Positions 35,335 through 48,400 of a stretch of 64,000 bases of DNA are shown piece by piece (within the stretch, counting starts at the first letter, position 1; each line of letters opens with the position of its first letter). Source of the stretch: Ceriagrion tenellum. Lineage: Eukaryota; Arthropoda; Insecta; Odonata; Coenagrionidae. A program made the position numbers and the translations under genes. The DNA lies in NCBI GenBank assembly GCA_963169105.1, contig OY720642.1, positions 18,160,965 to 18,224,964 on the forward strand, given 5' to 3'. The notes beneath the pieces were generated by a model. That model worked only from the letters and a program-made list of their open reading frames with translations, did not search any database and was not told the DNA's origin.

Positions 35335-38159
35335 AAGGAGCAGATAAGAGGCCCGAGGGTAGAGAGAGAGAAGGAGGCGTGTCCTCCCAACTACTAAGCT
35401 TCCTCCACACCTATGCTGGGACGCTATACAAGGACGGCGGTCGGAGGAGAGACGAGATGGATGAACGCAGGCCACGGTGTATCGGAAGAGACGAGGAAAT
35501 AGAGCGGACGGGCGTGGAAAGATGCCATCGTCCGGATGGAGTTGGCGTCACACACACACACACACCTCCTCCCCTTAACACCCCTTCCTACATTTCCCAC
35601 CCGCCACTCGCTCCCTTTCGACCCCCTGCAAAATACTTCCAGCGACCGACTAATCCCGCGTCCGAGGGACGCCCACGCCATCCTGCACGACATGGCGACA
35701 AAACGTGCCGCCGAGTTAGGACGGAACCTGGTCCGTTGAGGAGCGCCACCCTCGCTCCACACGGAAGACCGATTAATCACGGCCGATCGAAAAGGAAAGA
35801 ACGCGGAGGGAGGGTTGGGTAGAGAGCGGCCTGGGATAAGAGTGCATAGGAGGGAGGCAGGGGGTGATTAGGCACTCAAGGTAAGGACTAAGGGGAAGAG
35901 GTTGGAGAAACTGAGGAAAGGAGAGAGAGACAAAAGAGGTGAGGGAGTGAAAGAGGGCGACACTACGTCGACAGCAATGCTGGCGCAAGTCTTTTATCTT
36001 CACCAATTTGGAATTCGCTGAGGCGGGACGTTGTCGCGTGGGCAATTTTGAACTCGACGTCGGGAACAGCTGTGACTAACACCCAATAAGCACCGTATAA
36101 AACGAGGCGACGACCCAAAACACATCATGAGGGACAACCGATCAAGACCAAAGTGGTTCACGCGCTTACATTTCTCATGCGCTTCGGTTATTTGACCAAG
36201 ATCGAGAAATCGGAAAGCGAAAGGAAAACAGGGGACAAGAAATAATGATAGCTTGATATTCTACTGATATGAAAGTGATGACCAGATGAATTTTTTATAG
36301 GTCTAACATTCCACGTATTTTAACCACAGGATACAATCAAAAACAAGTTTTGCAAATATACGAAGTAAAAAATGAGAAAAATATATGGTGCATTCCATAA
36401 AAAAGTATACGCCAACTGAAAAAACTATGAACTTCCAACACTCTATTCCGATTGCCCAGTACGATTATCGCCCTTAATTATACAACAGACAAGAACGCTT
36501 CCCAATCTACGAACAATATCCTTGACATCTCCAAGTCGCTCGATATCCCTCAGACAACAAATGATAAATTTGCAATACTGCTTTCCGTAGGACAAAGCAG
36601 TCATTTGAAAATAGCATACAAGAAAGATCAATAATATTTCACAGCAATTCCAGGAGTATTAATAAGGGTTCAAGTCTTCTGACGTTTTCCAGTGAGAATT
36701 GAATATTGATCAAAATTATCTTCTCATAATCGACAAATAAACTCTGCTTAGCAATGCACATGCCAGAAAAATAAAAATACGTAAGAACGTACCATTTTAA
36801 AGCGTAACTTCAGGAACATTAAAAAAAAGAGAGGAAAAAACCAACATCTCTACCGAGTCTGTTTCATGATGTAAATTAAATAAAACGTTGAACGATTGAA
36901 CATCAAATGGAATTTAAACCCCCAAATCGCCCGCAAGACAACTCTACTCCAATTTCAATTCTTCAAGCGTAAGTTTCACTACTTCAGGGTGAATACATTC
37001 CCCATAAAGCGAGCCGTGTGCGACCAAAGACGGACACCCTGGGCAAACTTTCAGTGAACTTCTGGGGAGCTTCTCCGGCCTCCTCAGAATCGAAGTCTCC
37101 TCTTTAGCATGGGTCATAAGATATTCTGTCCAAAAAAGGCTCACAAAGACGAAATAAAGGGCCCATTCCGTAAAATTTATAAAGCTCAGCGGAGGAAACC
37201 GTTTGCACTTAAACTTTCCAAAGAAATTTCTATTTTTATGCGCTACAAGTCAAAAAAAGGTTCCTCGGCAAAATCAAGAGTTAAGGCCAGGCGCTGGAAA
37301 AGAGAAAGTCCAAAAGGGTACCGCACCCTGCAGTAACCACTCAGCTCAAATTGCAAAGGCATTGAAATTGATTAATATTTCAAAGTTTTTTACCGCTGCT
37401 AAGTTTTAGATAAGCTTCACTCCAGACGAAGGGCCTCCTGACGAAGTCCACAGAGGGACATTTTAAAGTCATGTGAGTGCTCTAAAATGAGGATGCAATA
37501 TACCATTATGATTTCATCAAAGCAGGGTATTTGATACTCTCCAAATAACATAAGCAGGAGCAAAAAAATTAATGTTGGAAGAGCATGTTACTGTCTAACC
37601 TAAAATTTGCTTCTTAAAGTATTCATGCGTGTTGGTATGATGTAATCATAAAAAAGTAGCATAAGGCAATTATAGTTCAAGTAAAACTCCATAGGGGCAA
37701 AGCAGTTAATTTTTTAAACGAAAATAAACTTCTACACCACGATTTTCCATTCCTTCATTTAAAATCACGAATTCGTGGATATGATTGCAACGGAGCCTGC
37801 AAAATATTAAAGATAGAAGCAAAAGTAATTGGCACAGCGACTTAGCATGGAGTGACAATCTTACACGAGTAGCCACGAACGAAATCTACCGCAGAATGAC
37901 TCGTAACACTGAAATAGATTGTCCTGGAATTCAAGCCACGAGACTCCTTAGCATTAAAGGCGCCCGTCTTGAACATGGCTCCGTCGTTGATTTAGTTACT
38001 CACAGGTCAAAATGGAGATAATATTCGACTATAGTTTATAATTTTAAATGATATGCAAAGAATGAAGCAATAACTTCAGCATGAAAAACTCAATGAAATA
38101 GTTTTATTCGACTAAAAATTCTGAGTAATAAAAGTGAGTCTAATATCTCTATATAGTCT
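35335..38159. other. No gene recognised; CpG-rich then AT-rich
   Basis: 35350-35960 is purine- and CpG-rich with a (CA)n tract at 35551-35566. 36944-37144 minus is a coding-like frame without known domain. 37785-38021 plus likewise. No splice or promoter evidence supports an exon. Confidence 0.35.
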
Positions 38160-38564
38160 ATAGTATCACTAATAGTCTCACTAAAAAGTGAGTCATTATA
38201 CCGTAGATTGAGAACGCCTTTACAACGAAGGTTTTTTTTACGATTCTATAAACATGACTGTGGAGAGTAATGTATTCAGTATAAACTAAAAATAGATTTA
38301 AAAAACATACAAACTTCAGGCAGTTTATCTTTGGAAGAGACCTAGGCGTTATAAATACCTCATTTTTAAAATTAAGTCTCTCAAGAGGACATGCGCGCAC
38401 TATTCACATGAAAAATGGCTGCCATTTTCAGGTAAATGTCTCAAAAAAGGTGTGCGGTTAATGAGTCATATTTTGGTACCTCTGGAAAGGTGACATATAT
38501 TTCTTTTAAAAAAATGGCCAAGTTCATTTAATTCTAAGTGAAATGCAATCTCCCTTAAACTACC
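38160..38564. mobile_element. TTAA-flanked element, subfamily A, partial
   Basis: The right terminus ctcccttaaactacc is followed by ataa. The internal block cgttataaatacctcatttt then taaaattaagtctct matches 63255-63295. The left terminus could not be located; homology may extend to about 38020. Confidence 0.6.
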
Positions 38565-38775
38565 ATAAGTGCCGCCCCTCAGCCGGAAGGGCGGGAGCGA
38601 AAAATAGAGCGGCGTACAGGTAATATTCCAGGGTATGTGGCAATAATCTTTGACTGGATGCTTGTTCCGCGTAATCGAAAACAATAAGTTTGACGGCCGT
38701 AAAATGAATGCTGAACTTAGAAGAAGGCAATTCCAATTTGATAATGCCGCTATACAATCAAACCATAGCGATAGA

Positions 38776-39205
38776 GTAGCAACTGCCTGATATTTTGGCA
38801 CCTTTGGAAAGTAAACATATCTTTCTATAAAGGGGATCGGGTTGGTGTGGTGGCTAGAGCACTGGCTAACCATACGGACGGCCGGATTCAAATCCCTGCA
38901 GAGGAAGATGTTTTACAGAGGAAACCCGATCCCTACTTGAGTGTCTTGTGGAGGGCACTTTAACTACAGTACACCGTCTGTCGGATGAGACGTTAAACCG
39001 TGGTCCAGTTGGCACCTTTCGTTAAGAGCAGGCTAATGCCGACGTCGGGTTTCTGTCCATCCTTCTTCCCTTACCTATCCCCTACGGCGAAAATGGCCTT
39101 AGCTGTCGGTCGCCTCCCCAAATATCCAATCCAATCCATTCCTTTCTATAAAATGAAGCCAAATTTATTAAATGTTAGATGGAATGATACCATGCCTAAA
39201 CTAAC
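38776..39205. mobile_element. TTAA-family right-end fragment split by a SINE
   Basis: Joining across the SINE, the block gatattttggcacctttgg and the gccaaatttattaaatgtta block match the right third of 62930-63462. The end reads aaactaac before ttat. The left part is missing. Confidence 0.6.
38832..39141 (+). mobile_element. tRNA-derived SINE, copy 2
   Basis: Same family as 3486-3783, with A box GTGGCTAGAGC (38850-38860) and B-box-like GATTCAAATCC (38885-38895). The body and tail are longer, with an atatccaatccaatccattc end. A perfect 11-bp duplication ctttctataaa flanks it (38821-38831 and 39142-39152). The perfect duplication suggests a relatively recent insertion. Confidence 0.9.
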
Positions 39206-39414
39206 TTATAGAGACGGTGAAGTCAATAGGCCGGGATTCTAAGTGAGAGGAAATTCCACCCAACTGCATTTCCTCCCCCATAACACTTCCATTCACCTCA
39301 TAACATACCCTCATCGTGGGAGTTGCCGATGTGAGTTCGCTTTCCCCCGCACAAGGAGTTAACGGCGCGGGCAGCTCGGTGATTGAGGAAGACCCGGAGG
39401 TAGTCCCGCGTAAA

Positions 39415-40084
39415 GCTACGTTTTCATGGACGCGTCAGACGCGCACGCGCGCGACGAGACGCGTCATTTATTCGCGTGAACCGTTCGCATGCAAGCGAAC
39501 CTACGCGTAGGCGGACCTACGCGTAAGTGGTACTTAAGCACCATCTACAGCAGAGAAGAAATGTTAAAAAAAAAAGCGTGACGACCGTGTATGCTTATCC
39601 CTCTACAACCTATTGTTGATAATTGTGTGTTGATCTTGATCCATCCAAGTGTAATAGCTATTGTTCTTCGATTTCCTCTGCAACTTTATTCCTCTCATCC
39701 TCACGCCAACTTGCTGAGAGCTAATTAACGTGCAGTTATTTAATGAAAGAAATGGATGCAGAGGCACCATTAAATACCTTTTCCCTCCACGCCTTCTCCC
39801 TTATGTTTCTATCCCTGTATCGATAGTCCTTATAACTGTACATTAACGTGAACTTCTCTCGAATTTCGGAGATGATTATTTCATCCATTGAACCTACACT
39901 TCGCCGGTCAACCATGTTTGTGATTCTACGCGTACCACGCGTCGAAAGTTGAAAATATTTCAACTCGGGCGACGCGACTCTACGCGAAATTATGCGAACT
40001 CACGCGACGAAATCCGGGCTCCTGATTGGCTGAGGTTCTCGCATTCGCGTCTCTTCGTCTGAAACGCGTTCGTGAAAACGTACC
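39415..40084. mobile_element. CpG-rich MITE with ACGCG-rich ends
   Basis: The left end gctacgttttcatggacgcg matches the inverted right end (cgcgttcgtgaaaacgtacc). The flanks are taaa and ttaa, suggesting a TTAA target site. Both 100-bp ends are packed with acgcg/cgcgt words (acgcgtcagacgcgc, tacgcgtaggcggacc), while the about 400-bp centre is AT-rich and non-coding. This is distinct from the GAGCGA-type TTAA family. Confidence 0.65.
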
Positions 40085-40847
40085 TTAAGGATAACTTGGC
40101 GATAAAAACGACAGAAAGAGAGAACGCGAGCTGAAAAGGTGGAGAAAAACAAGAGTCCTCTACATTGCGCCAACTACATCACAAACATTGTGGTGTAATT
40201 GTCGTAACGTAGAATACTCTGGGCGGAATATATGCATAAGCGCCATGTGAAATAAAAGAAAAAAACTACACGGGATCATGAAAACCGTCGATGCAGAGGG
40301 AGTTATTCTATGGGGCCGCTGCTTCTTCTAGTCGTTGCATGAAACGACCGCCGATTGGGGGAATGGAGGAGCGTGCCGCAGATCCGAAACTTTAGATTAT
40401 AGGACTACCGCCCCTTCCCCGCCAGAGAAAAGATCCCCCCAACCATCCCTATTATACCATTATACCAACCCGCGCCCCCTTCAACTTACTCTCTGCAAAT
40501 CCCTCCCCTTTCTTTCCCTCGAGGATGGCGGGAATGATTTCTTTGGGCGCGGGAAACGACGGGAAATAATGGCTGGAAAGAGATTCGAATCACTTCGACG
40601 TGAGGCTATAATAACTGAGAGGCCATACCGGCAGATTTATGAGCAGATTCCAATATTAGCCAATTTCTTCTGCGGCATTGTTTTTCGCATCATCGGCGGA
40701 TTACATTACATACATCATCATTTTGATTCCGGTTAGTAAAACCTCCATACCAGATAATAAATGTCAGGTACCAATCATCATATCTTCGCCTCTAGATGAA
40801 GAACCATTTTGACACTTTCATCTAAAAAACGGTCTTTCTAGGTATGA
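40085..40847. other. No gene recognised
   Basis: A C-rich patch at 40410-40520 lies within a 133-codon frame (40335-40736) that shows no known domain. Confidence 0.4.
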
Positions 40848-41076
40848 CAGGTGCGGTAAAATAAGAGAGATACTCTGCCGAACAATGGGTACAAAAACTC
40901 GTTCTATCCGCGCACAATAAGCGACCACAATAAAAACCGATCTCCTCTAAATACACTTCCATAGTGCACGTAACCATTTCACCTCCAAAAATTTTACATC
41001 TTTACATGGCTAGTGACCTACCACCCCCTGCTACACCCCCATGTGGCGGCTCGCGGGGTAGTACGTAGATGTAGGT
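40848..41076 (+). pseudogene. LINE 3' end, third copy of the 114-486 type
   Basis: Nucleotide identity with 250-486 is obvious throughout (for example gataaaataagagagatac against ggtaaaataagagagatact, and cgcgcacaataag in both). The frame includes RCGKIREILCRT and then a stop. The UTR tail ends ggggtagtacgtagatgtag. More truncated than the copy at 114. Confidence 0.65.
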
Positions 41077-43168
41077 GTAAGAAACTTTGAAACCAACGAG
41101 TAAAAACAATTTTCGTAGCCGTAGACTAATGAGATGTTGGTTAGGTATATACTAAATGCCATTGGTACCTTATCGTTAGAAAAAATTATCAACAATATGT
41201 ATGAAAATTTTACAACAAAAGGTCATGCAGAACTGCGGCTAGATTGAACGGAATCACATGGACCGGGTTAGGATTAGCTCACTGCTTTCTTTAAAGTAAA
41301 ATGATCTTAGTCTATAAATGAAGGATCTCTAATTTACACAATCGTTAGGGATGAATGCAGCTGGAAATGTAGGTTTTTAAAAAACCGCAAAATATGGCAC
41401 ATTGAGGAGGTGATGCAATAGCAAACATTATAAAATTGCACAAGAATTCCATGGCGTGAATGAAAAAAACGTGTATCAATACAATTAAAAAACCTTAAAA
41501 GCCGAATGGTGACAGTTGTCGATACAAGACAGCAATTAAATACATGATATATTTTTATCCACAGGTTAATATTTAAAAATAATTCAGTGAAAATATTGCT
41601 ATAGAATTCAAGTGAAAAATACAATTAACGTGCAATTTAGGGCTTCATTTGACACCAAAACAACCCTTTTCTCCGATAACGAATATTCATAAATGCAATG
41701 CTCCAATGGATTACTATTTTAAAATAGAATACCGTTTAATCAAAAATAATTGTATTTCGAGTTGTTTCTATTAGTTGTTACGTGTTCCCGTTGGTGATGC
41801 TAGTTAGGTATCTATCGTTGATCCACAATGCTAGCTGTTATGACATCCAAGAACTCCGTATCTGATACTTTTAAGTTTTCTCTATACGTTAACTACTGGA
41901 AATCCTATTGTTAACCCTAGCTATAATTATAACCCTGAGGGTAGATAAGTCACAGCCTTCAAGATCTGAACCTAAATGAATTTTGACGAAGGTTACGACC
42001 AAACCGTCCAAAAGACGTAAAAGGTGGGTGCCCGAAAGGACAGGTGGCTGTGTGGTACGGACTAAGGAATACCCAGTCGGATTGAAAGTATTTTCGCTAC
42101 GGCTAGGAGTGAAATTGGCTCCGTGATCGACCTTAACTCCGAGTCCGAGCGCAAATCTGTCGCAAGGCGATTAATTGGGCCCCCGAAGCGAAAGAAACTC
42201 GGTCAGTATTTTACCCCCATTGACATAATATAATCCTTCAATGGCTGATATATTTCAGCATCGCCACAGGGACACACCAGTCGACAAAATTATATCATTG
42301 CTATAGATTATCAACTAAAAGAGACAGCAAAAAATTTCAGTAACAACCGCAGAACCCAAAAACAGACATCTGGCAATGCCATGAAATATCGCCCCATTTC
42401 TTTTTGGTAGCTTATCATTAATTATTTATCGATATATTAGATCGAGTTGAAGCAAATTCATTTCTTCAAAGTATATCTTTCCAAAACGGCTTTCATCAAC
42501 GGCAACGAAGCCGAAAGAGCTTCTAGGGCCGAATTATTCAAGAATTACATAAGCTCATCCTTCGGCGTCTTCTGAGACTGATATAACAATGCCACAGGAT
42601 CCAGACGTGCTGATTAACATAAAGTTGGAGGAAGTCCCCTTTTCTGTGAGTGGATGACGAGCACTCCCAGCGACGAAATTATGACGTCGTTCTTCTTCAT
42701 TACCTCCGCGGGAGAGTCACGAACACCTCCATGATTAATGGGATATACATCCGAGATGGCACAGGAGAGAAGAGGCAGGAAGAGGGTGAAAGAGGGAAAG
42801 GGAATGGGCGAGGAAAAAAGAGTTGAAGACATGAGGAAGGGGGGGGAGGTCGACGGGGGGGAGGGGGAGGGAAACAAGGGACAAAAACGGGTTTATTGCT
42901 CCCATGACGATTTCAATTTTCCGAACTCGTCCCACTAGGAAAAAAAATGAAGAGAAGAGGGATCGCAGAGGCGTGGAAGATGAGTGGATTTCCGAGAACA
43001 TTAATTCCGAGAGTAGAGGCATGCGTGGAAAGGTCCAGAGAGAGAGAGAGATGGAGAGAGAGAGAGTGGATGGAGAAACACAATGACGTCGGTTGAGAAA
43101 GATGGAGGAAGGAGACAAGCACGCAACCACATCATACAGCCACACCCAAAATATGTTCCCCACATCAA
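41077..43168. other. No gene recognised; polypurine island at the right
   Basis: 42740-43110 is strongly GA-rich with (GA)n runs, giving long low-complexity frames on both strands. 41100-42740 has no recognised feature. Confidence 0.45.
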
Positions 43169-43822
43169 CAGGGTGGCTACTGATATCCAATTTTTAAATT
43201 CCCTGACATTTCCCTGACTTTTCCCTGATGGATTTATCAATTTCCCTGACCAATCACCAAAAGGTCACCGATTATTGGAATATTATTTTTCAAAATTTTC
43301 TACAGCAACTTTAAATTTTCTAATCGTCTCATATTTTTAGAACTGCAAGCATGTGTTTTCTATAAGCTAGTGAGCTCCAGCTACCACTCGACCTGAGTTC
43401 CGGAAGTTAAAATAAAATGTGAGGTAAAATTTTCCGAACCGCATAGCTTCGGATTCCTTGTGTTGAGCGTTGTGACCATGAATATTAACACTACTAGGCA
43501 AATATCGCTATAAGAATATACAAAAGGGATACATTGTAGATCTGATTCACAACTAAATAACTAAGATTCACAACTAATACGATTCACAACTGAATATTTC
43601 ACGAATTGAAGGGGCTTATTCTATGCACGTCAGTGACGGACTTGAGTTTCAGTTGGTGAAATAAAGGGCGGGAAAGACTGGCCGATAAACGTAATGGTAG
43701 AAAAATAATCAGGATTTTTATCCCAGTTTCTCCCTGACTGTTACAAGAATTCCCTGACTTTTCAAGAAATTCAAAATTCTTTAACAACTCTAGGTTTTCC
43801 CTCACGATCGTGGCGTTCCCTG
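43169..43822. mobile_element. hAT-like MITE, copy 2
   Basis: Starts CAGGGTGGCTACTGATATC with perfect 5-bp duplications ATCAA at 43164-43168 and 43823-43827. The right terminus is altered (gtggcgttccctg). 654 bp, non-coding. Confidence 0.85.
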
Positions 43823-43827
43823 ATCAA

Positions 43828-44780
43828 ATAATGGATAAACCGAGCAACCTTCCACAAAATATAATTTACTTACGAGCCGATTTTCAATGTTGATATATTA
43901 CCTCCAGGTGACTGACAAGCGGTGCTGGGTGCCAAGTGCCAACAATTCATGCATATTTGGGGTAGGGGAGGGAAGTGAAACGGAAGTGGTAAGGAGAGGT
44001 ATGAGGGTCGAAGGTAAATTTAATTTTTTTGGACATTTACACGGTTTATTCTTTTATTGATATAATGTATTCCAATCAATTTTGAGAGAATCTTCGAATT
44101 TTACATATTTCCCTTTTCTCCCATTTACATGAAGGGGATAGGGAAGAATTTGACAGATTAATACCGCACTCGGGTTCCAAACCAGACAATCATTGGGCGT
44201 AGGATTTTGAACATGAACATATTTGAATGGAACTATGCATATGCGCACGTTTTAGTAACATGAAAAGAGAATAGTGATAAAATTCTATGGTCCCAATTCG
44301 GTTTCTTGGAATTTTCAAGCAACTTAAACACGTAGCCTCGGGTCACTTGACACATATTTCGAAGGAATTTGATGAAATATGCACAGATTTTCTCCTAAGC
44401 GCGAAATAAAACATTCCATAAGATTAAAGTAGTGTCAAGCAAATATTAAGAAATCGTGACGAGTAAAAAGCAAGTATTCATATATTGTTTCCACTTAAAC
44501 TTCGGATCCCCCGCCTTACACCCAAATTATAACAATACTTTAATAACACGAAATGTTTAAGATAAAACTCTAGAATCATTTATGGTACTACATCCATGGT
44601 GATTTCCACCTAATAAACATATGTTCTCGGGTGAAGTGTGCCCCAAGAATGCCATTTAACACTCAACATAATGGTTATTAAAATGCGCACTCAATGACTC
44701 ACGATTCATTCATGACTCAACAGTAAAATATCGTCGTCGGGCTAGCCCTGCCCCCAATGCTCCACTCTCTTATCCTACAC
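43828..44780. other. No gene recognised
   Basis: AT-rich. A weak relative of repeat block D lies at 44683-44720. Confidence 0.4.
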
Positions 44781-45448
44781 CAGGTTGGCTACTGATATCG
44801 AATTTTCAAATGCCCTGACCTTCCTCTGACTTTTCCCTGATGGATTTACAAATTTCCCTGACCGATCGCCAAAAGATCACCTGTTATTGGAATTTTTTTT
44901 TCTGGTGAATTAAATTTTCTAAGGCAGCTTTAAATTTACTAATCATCGTCTCATATTTTTAGAACTGCAAACATGTATTTACCACGGACTAGTGTGCTCC
45001 GGCAACTTCTCGATCTGAGTTTCAGAAGTTACATTAAAACGCGAGGTAAAATTTTCCGAACAGCATAGCCTCGGATTCCTTGTGATGAGCGTGATCAATT
45101 GTGACCATGATTTTTATACAACTAGGCAAATATCGCAATAAGGATATACAAAAGGGATACATTGTACGTCTGATTTACAACTAAATAACTAAGATTCACA
45201 ACTAATAATATTCACAGCTGAATACTCCACGAATTGATGGGGCTTATATTCCATGCACGTCAGCGATGGACGTTAGTTTCAGTTGGTGAAATAAAGGGCA
45301 GGACAGACTGACCGATAAACGTCATGGTAGAGAAATAACGAGGATTCCTATTCCAGTTTCTCCCTGATTGTTACAAGAATTCCCAGTCTTTACCAGAAAT
45401 TCAAAATTCTCTGACAATTCCAGGTTTTCCCTGTCGATCACCACCCTG
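44781..45448. mobile_element. hAT-like MITE, copy 3
   Basis: Starts CAGGTTGGC (one base short in the G run) and ends CACCACCCTG. The flanks tacac and tacat agree at four of five positions. 668 bp. Internal sequence follows copies 2 and 4 closely. Confidence 0.8.
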
Positions 45449-45453
45449 TACAT

Positions 45454-48400
45454 ACACTATTTATCGCCACCCGAACGCTATTCCTATGCGGCAATTGTAC
45501 TCCCACTCGTCCCCTTCACAACTCCTCCTCTTCCCTCCCTAACCCACCCACCCAGTCAGTCCCGCCCATCGCGATACACTGAGACGCCACGCAACTTCCA
45601 CGGATCCCCGTAAGAGCCAATCGAATCGTTAGAGCCGAATGGGTACCTATTCTCTTCCGCCTCCTTCGTACCCTCGCGAAACCTCTCCTCTCTCCCCCCC
45701 CCTCTCTCTCTCTCTCCAGCTCCACTTTGCATTATTCCCGCCCTCGGCGGAGAATACCGAGGGCGGAGGATTATCGGGGGTTTCATCATTAGCCTGGATC
45801 CCGTCGATTCCTGCGGAGCCGGAGGATCGGATGAGCCATCTGGGCGCATATCACCCAAGGATGAATTTCAATGCGGCATTAATCCACGAATTAGCCATTA
45901 AATTGGCACGGAGAGGGAGTGTTAGGCATTGACTCGGCTTTGGGGGCGTTTGTTTTTATAAGCTTTGGAAATATTGGGATGGATAGCTATCAACTGGAGA
46001 GGAAAACAATTTCAAAAGCGGTCGATCTCAAAGTTAGGGTTGGAAAGTTTTCCATGATGTGATCAAATGATCAGGACGGTGCAATGATTCCAAACATATC
46101 AGAGCTAGATATGGCACATAAGTGTATACTTCCATCTCAAAAGAAGTATGACTGGATCGCTCAATGCTATGGAATAATTATTCTTATTAAGCACCGAATT
46201 TAAATAGCATATTTCAAATTGGAAACACTTAGCTACAAGTAATGGTTGAAATTCTGAAGACTGTAACAGATATTTCGATTATTCGGTATATTTTTTCGAT
46301 ACTAAATAAAAGAATAAAACATGAAAAACATGAAAAGTTTCTATTACTTACGAAGTTATATCAGCGAGAGACCATACTACACTCAGTTCATTTTCATGCG
46401 TCGTAATGCATAATTAATTAAAATGTTAGCTAGAAAGAATTGAAATGCGAAAAACGGCGCCAATACGAGACAAAGAAATAGCCACACTCTAATACTGTGA
46501 CTTCATGCATCCCATTCCTCGCCATCCGATCTTCGACTATTTACCTTCGGCTAATGGATTACCGTACCAGTAGATCGTCCTTTTCTATCCATTCTTCTAT
46601 TTACGTTCTATCTTTCACATCATGGAAGATTTCTGAGTTAAATGACTTGCGCGTGATAGATACATAAAAAGGAGTGAAATACAAGAGTTAAATTCCATAC
46701 TATTTAAAGAGAAATCTAGATTTACACTCTAATGTAAAAATGATTATTAAGCTTCATTTAATTGCCTCTACGCAAACTGCAAATTAAACATAAATTATCC
46801 ATCACAAAATCCATATCAACACAGCGATTCACTCCCAATTTCAAATATTTCCACGCCATCGACGGCAACGATGCAACAAAAGAAAAATGAATACAAATGT
46901 ACCATATTCTTGAATAAGACTAGGTGTCGAAAACTCGAGCAAACGCCATTTCTTGAGGAGAAGTACTTCGAAAGACGAGTGCTTGACAAGACGTTAACCC
47001 GGTCTGTAGCGTACACAACTCGATGAAAAAAATGCGACAATTTCCACGTAGTCATGAATTCCTCGGAGGAAAATACCCGTCGAATTCTAGGGGAGAACTT
47101 TTTTCACAAGGAGGCGTCTTCAACATTTTGGACGGAATGGATGTGCAATTGGATTTGGAAATGCCACGACGCGGGGCGCTTTGAGTGGCAGGTCTATCGA
47201 CCATTCAAGAAGTACCTCGCAATATCAACCTCCTTCCAATGGGCTCTTGTCGAGGAAAAGGAGCGGCAACGCTTTCAATCTTGAATTACTTTAAGCTTCA
47301 GAGGCGCTCTCACGTCACGAATCCGAGCCTACTCATAAAAAATAAAATATAGCCACGTCCCATTTTCATTTTCAGGCTCTCTCACTCTCACACGCATTCC
47401 TAAGTAATTAAAAATTATCCTAATAAAACAAAAATGCCAGAGTGCCATAAACTTCAAGACATATATTTCATAATAACACCATGCAAACGTTTCTTAGCCA
47501 ATGCGTCCCACTGATTGGAACTGACAGAAGTATGTACTCTTTGAAAAAATAATAGTAATAAAAATATGGAATAGAATATTGGACTTAATCTTTCGCATCG
47601 GTAATAGATCAAAATATCATCAATATATTGATTAAAATATTGTGGCCGTGGAGAAGTACTAGTACGATAATTACTTTTCATTTTAAAATTTTTTACGTAA
47701 CCATACTAAATGCAAGTTGAAGTTCGACGTTATTTCATAATGGATATCCAATTAATATTACAAGTAACACCATCTTATAAGAAAAATATCTGGTAAACTT
47801 CTCCTGTCAAAGAGCTACAGCATGAATTAGTTTATTTCATGATAAGGAATGAAACCATGGGAAACAAGGTTATACTTCACGTCGAAAAACTTACGACTAC
47901 AGTCGACCTTGACCGACTTATTCCTCGCCTTCATAAATTCCGCAATCCTTTCATGGCTGTATTAACTAATCGCATTGAAATGTTAAATTATGACGGGGAA
48001 TAACAATTACCACACGGAGCTCACCTGCACTTAACAGTATAATGCCACGAGACTGAAGGCAATGGATAATCTCTCTTTTTCAGCACATCACATCACTGCA
48101 CACTTGCAATCAACCACACCAGCCCAGCGGGCTGAGATAAAAGGGGGCGGGCTGAGCGTGGCGGATGAAGGAGACAGACACGCACCGCACTTTAAAAACG
48201 AGCCCCTTAGGTACCATAGCATATACCAATTCGGCCGTCAAAATCCAAATGTAGCACTCATTAGCAACATAAAATGCATACTGGGCCCATAACTGTATAT
48301 CATTAATTAACAGCACGAGGTATACTTTTTTAGGAAATTCGTAAAATTTCCTGACAATAATACAGACCTAAAAACGCTGACTCGACGAAATCATTGGAAT

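Noticed and set aside
37437..37470. CTGACGA followed by GTCC/GGAC, another possible hammerhead
   Set aside because: The required GAAAC is absent (ATTTT instead) and no stem I is visible.
42000..42200. GC-balanced segment that looked like a structural RNA or foreign DNA
   Set aside because: No tRNA, rRNA or snRNA signature and no open frame; nothing supports either idea.
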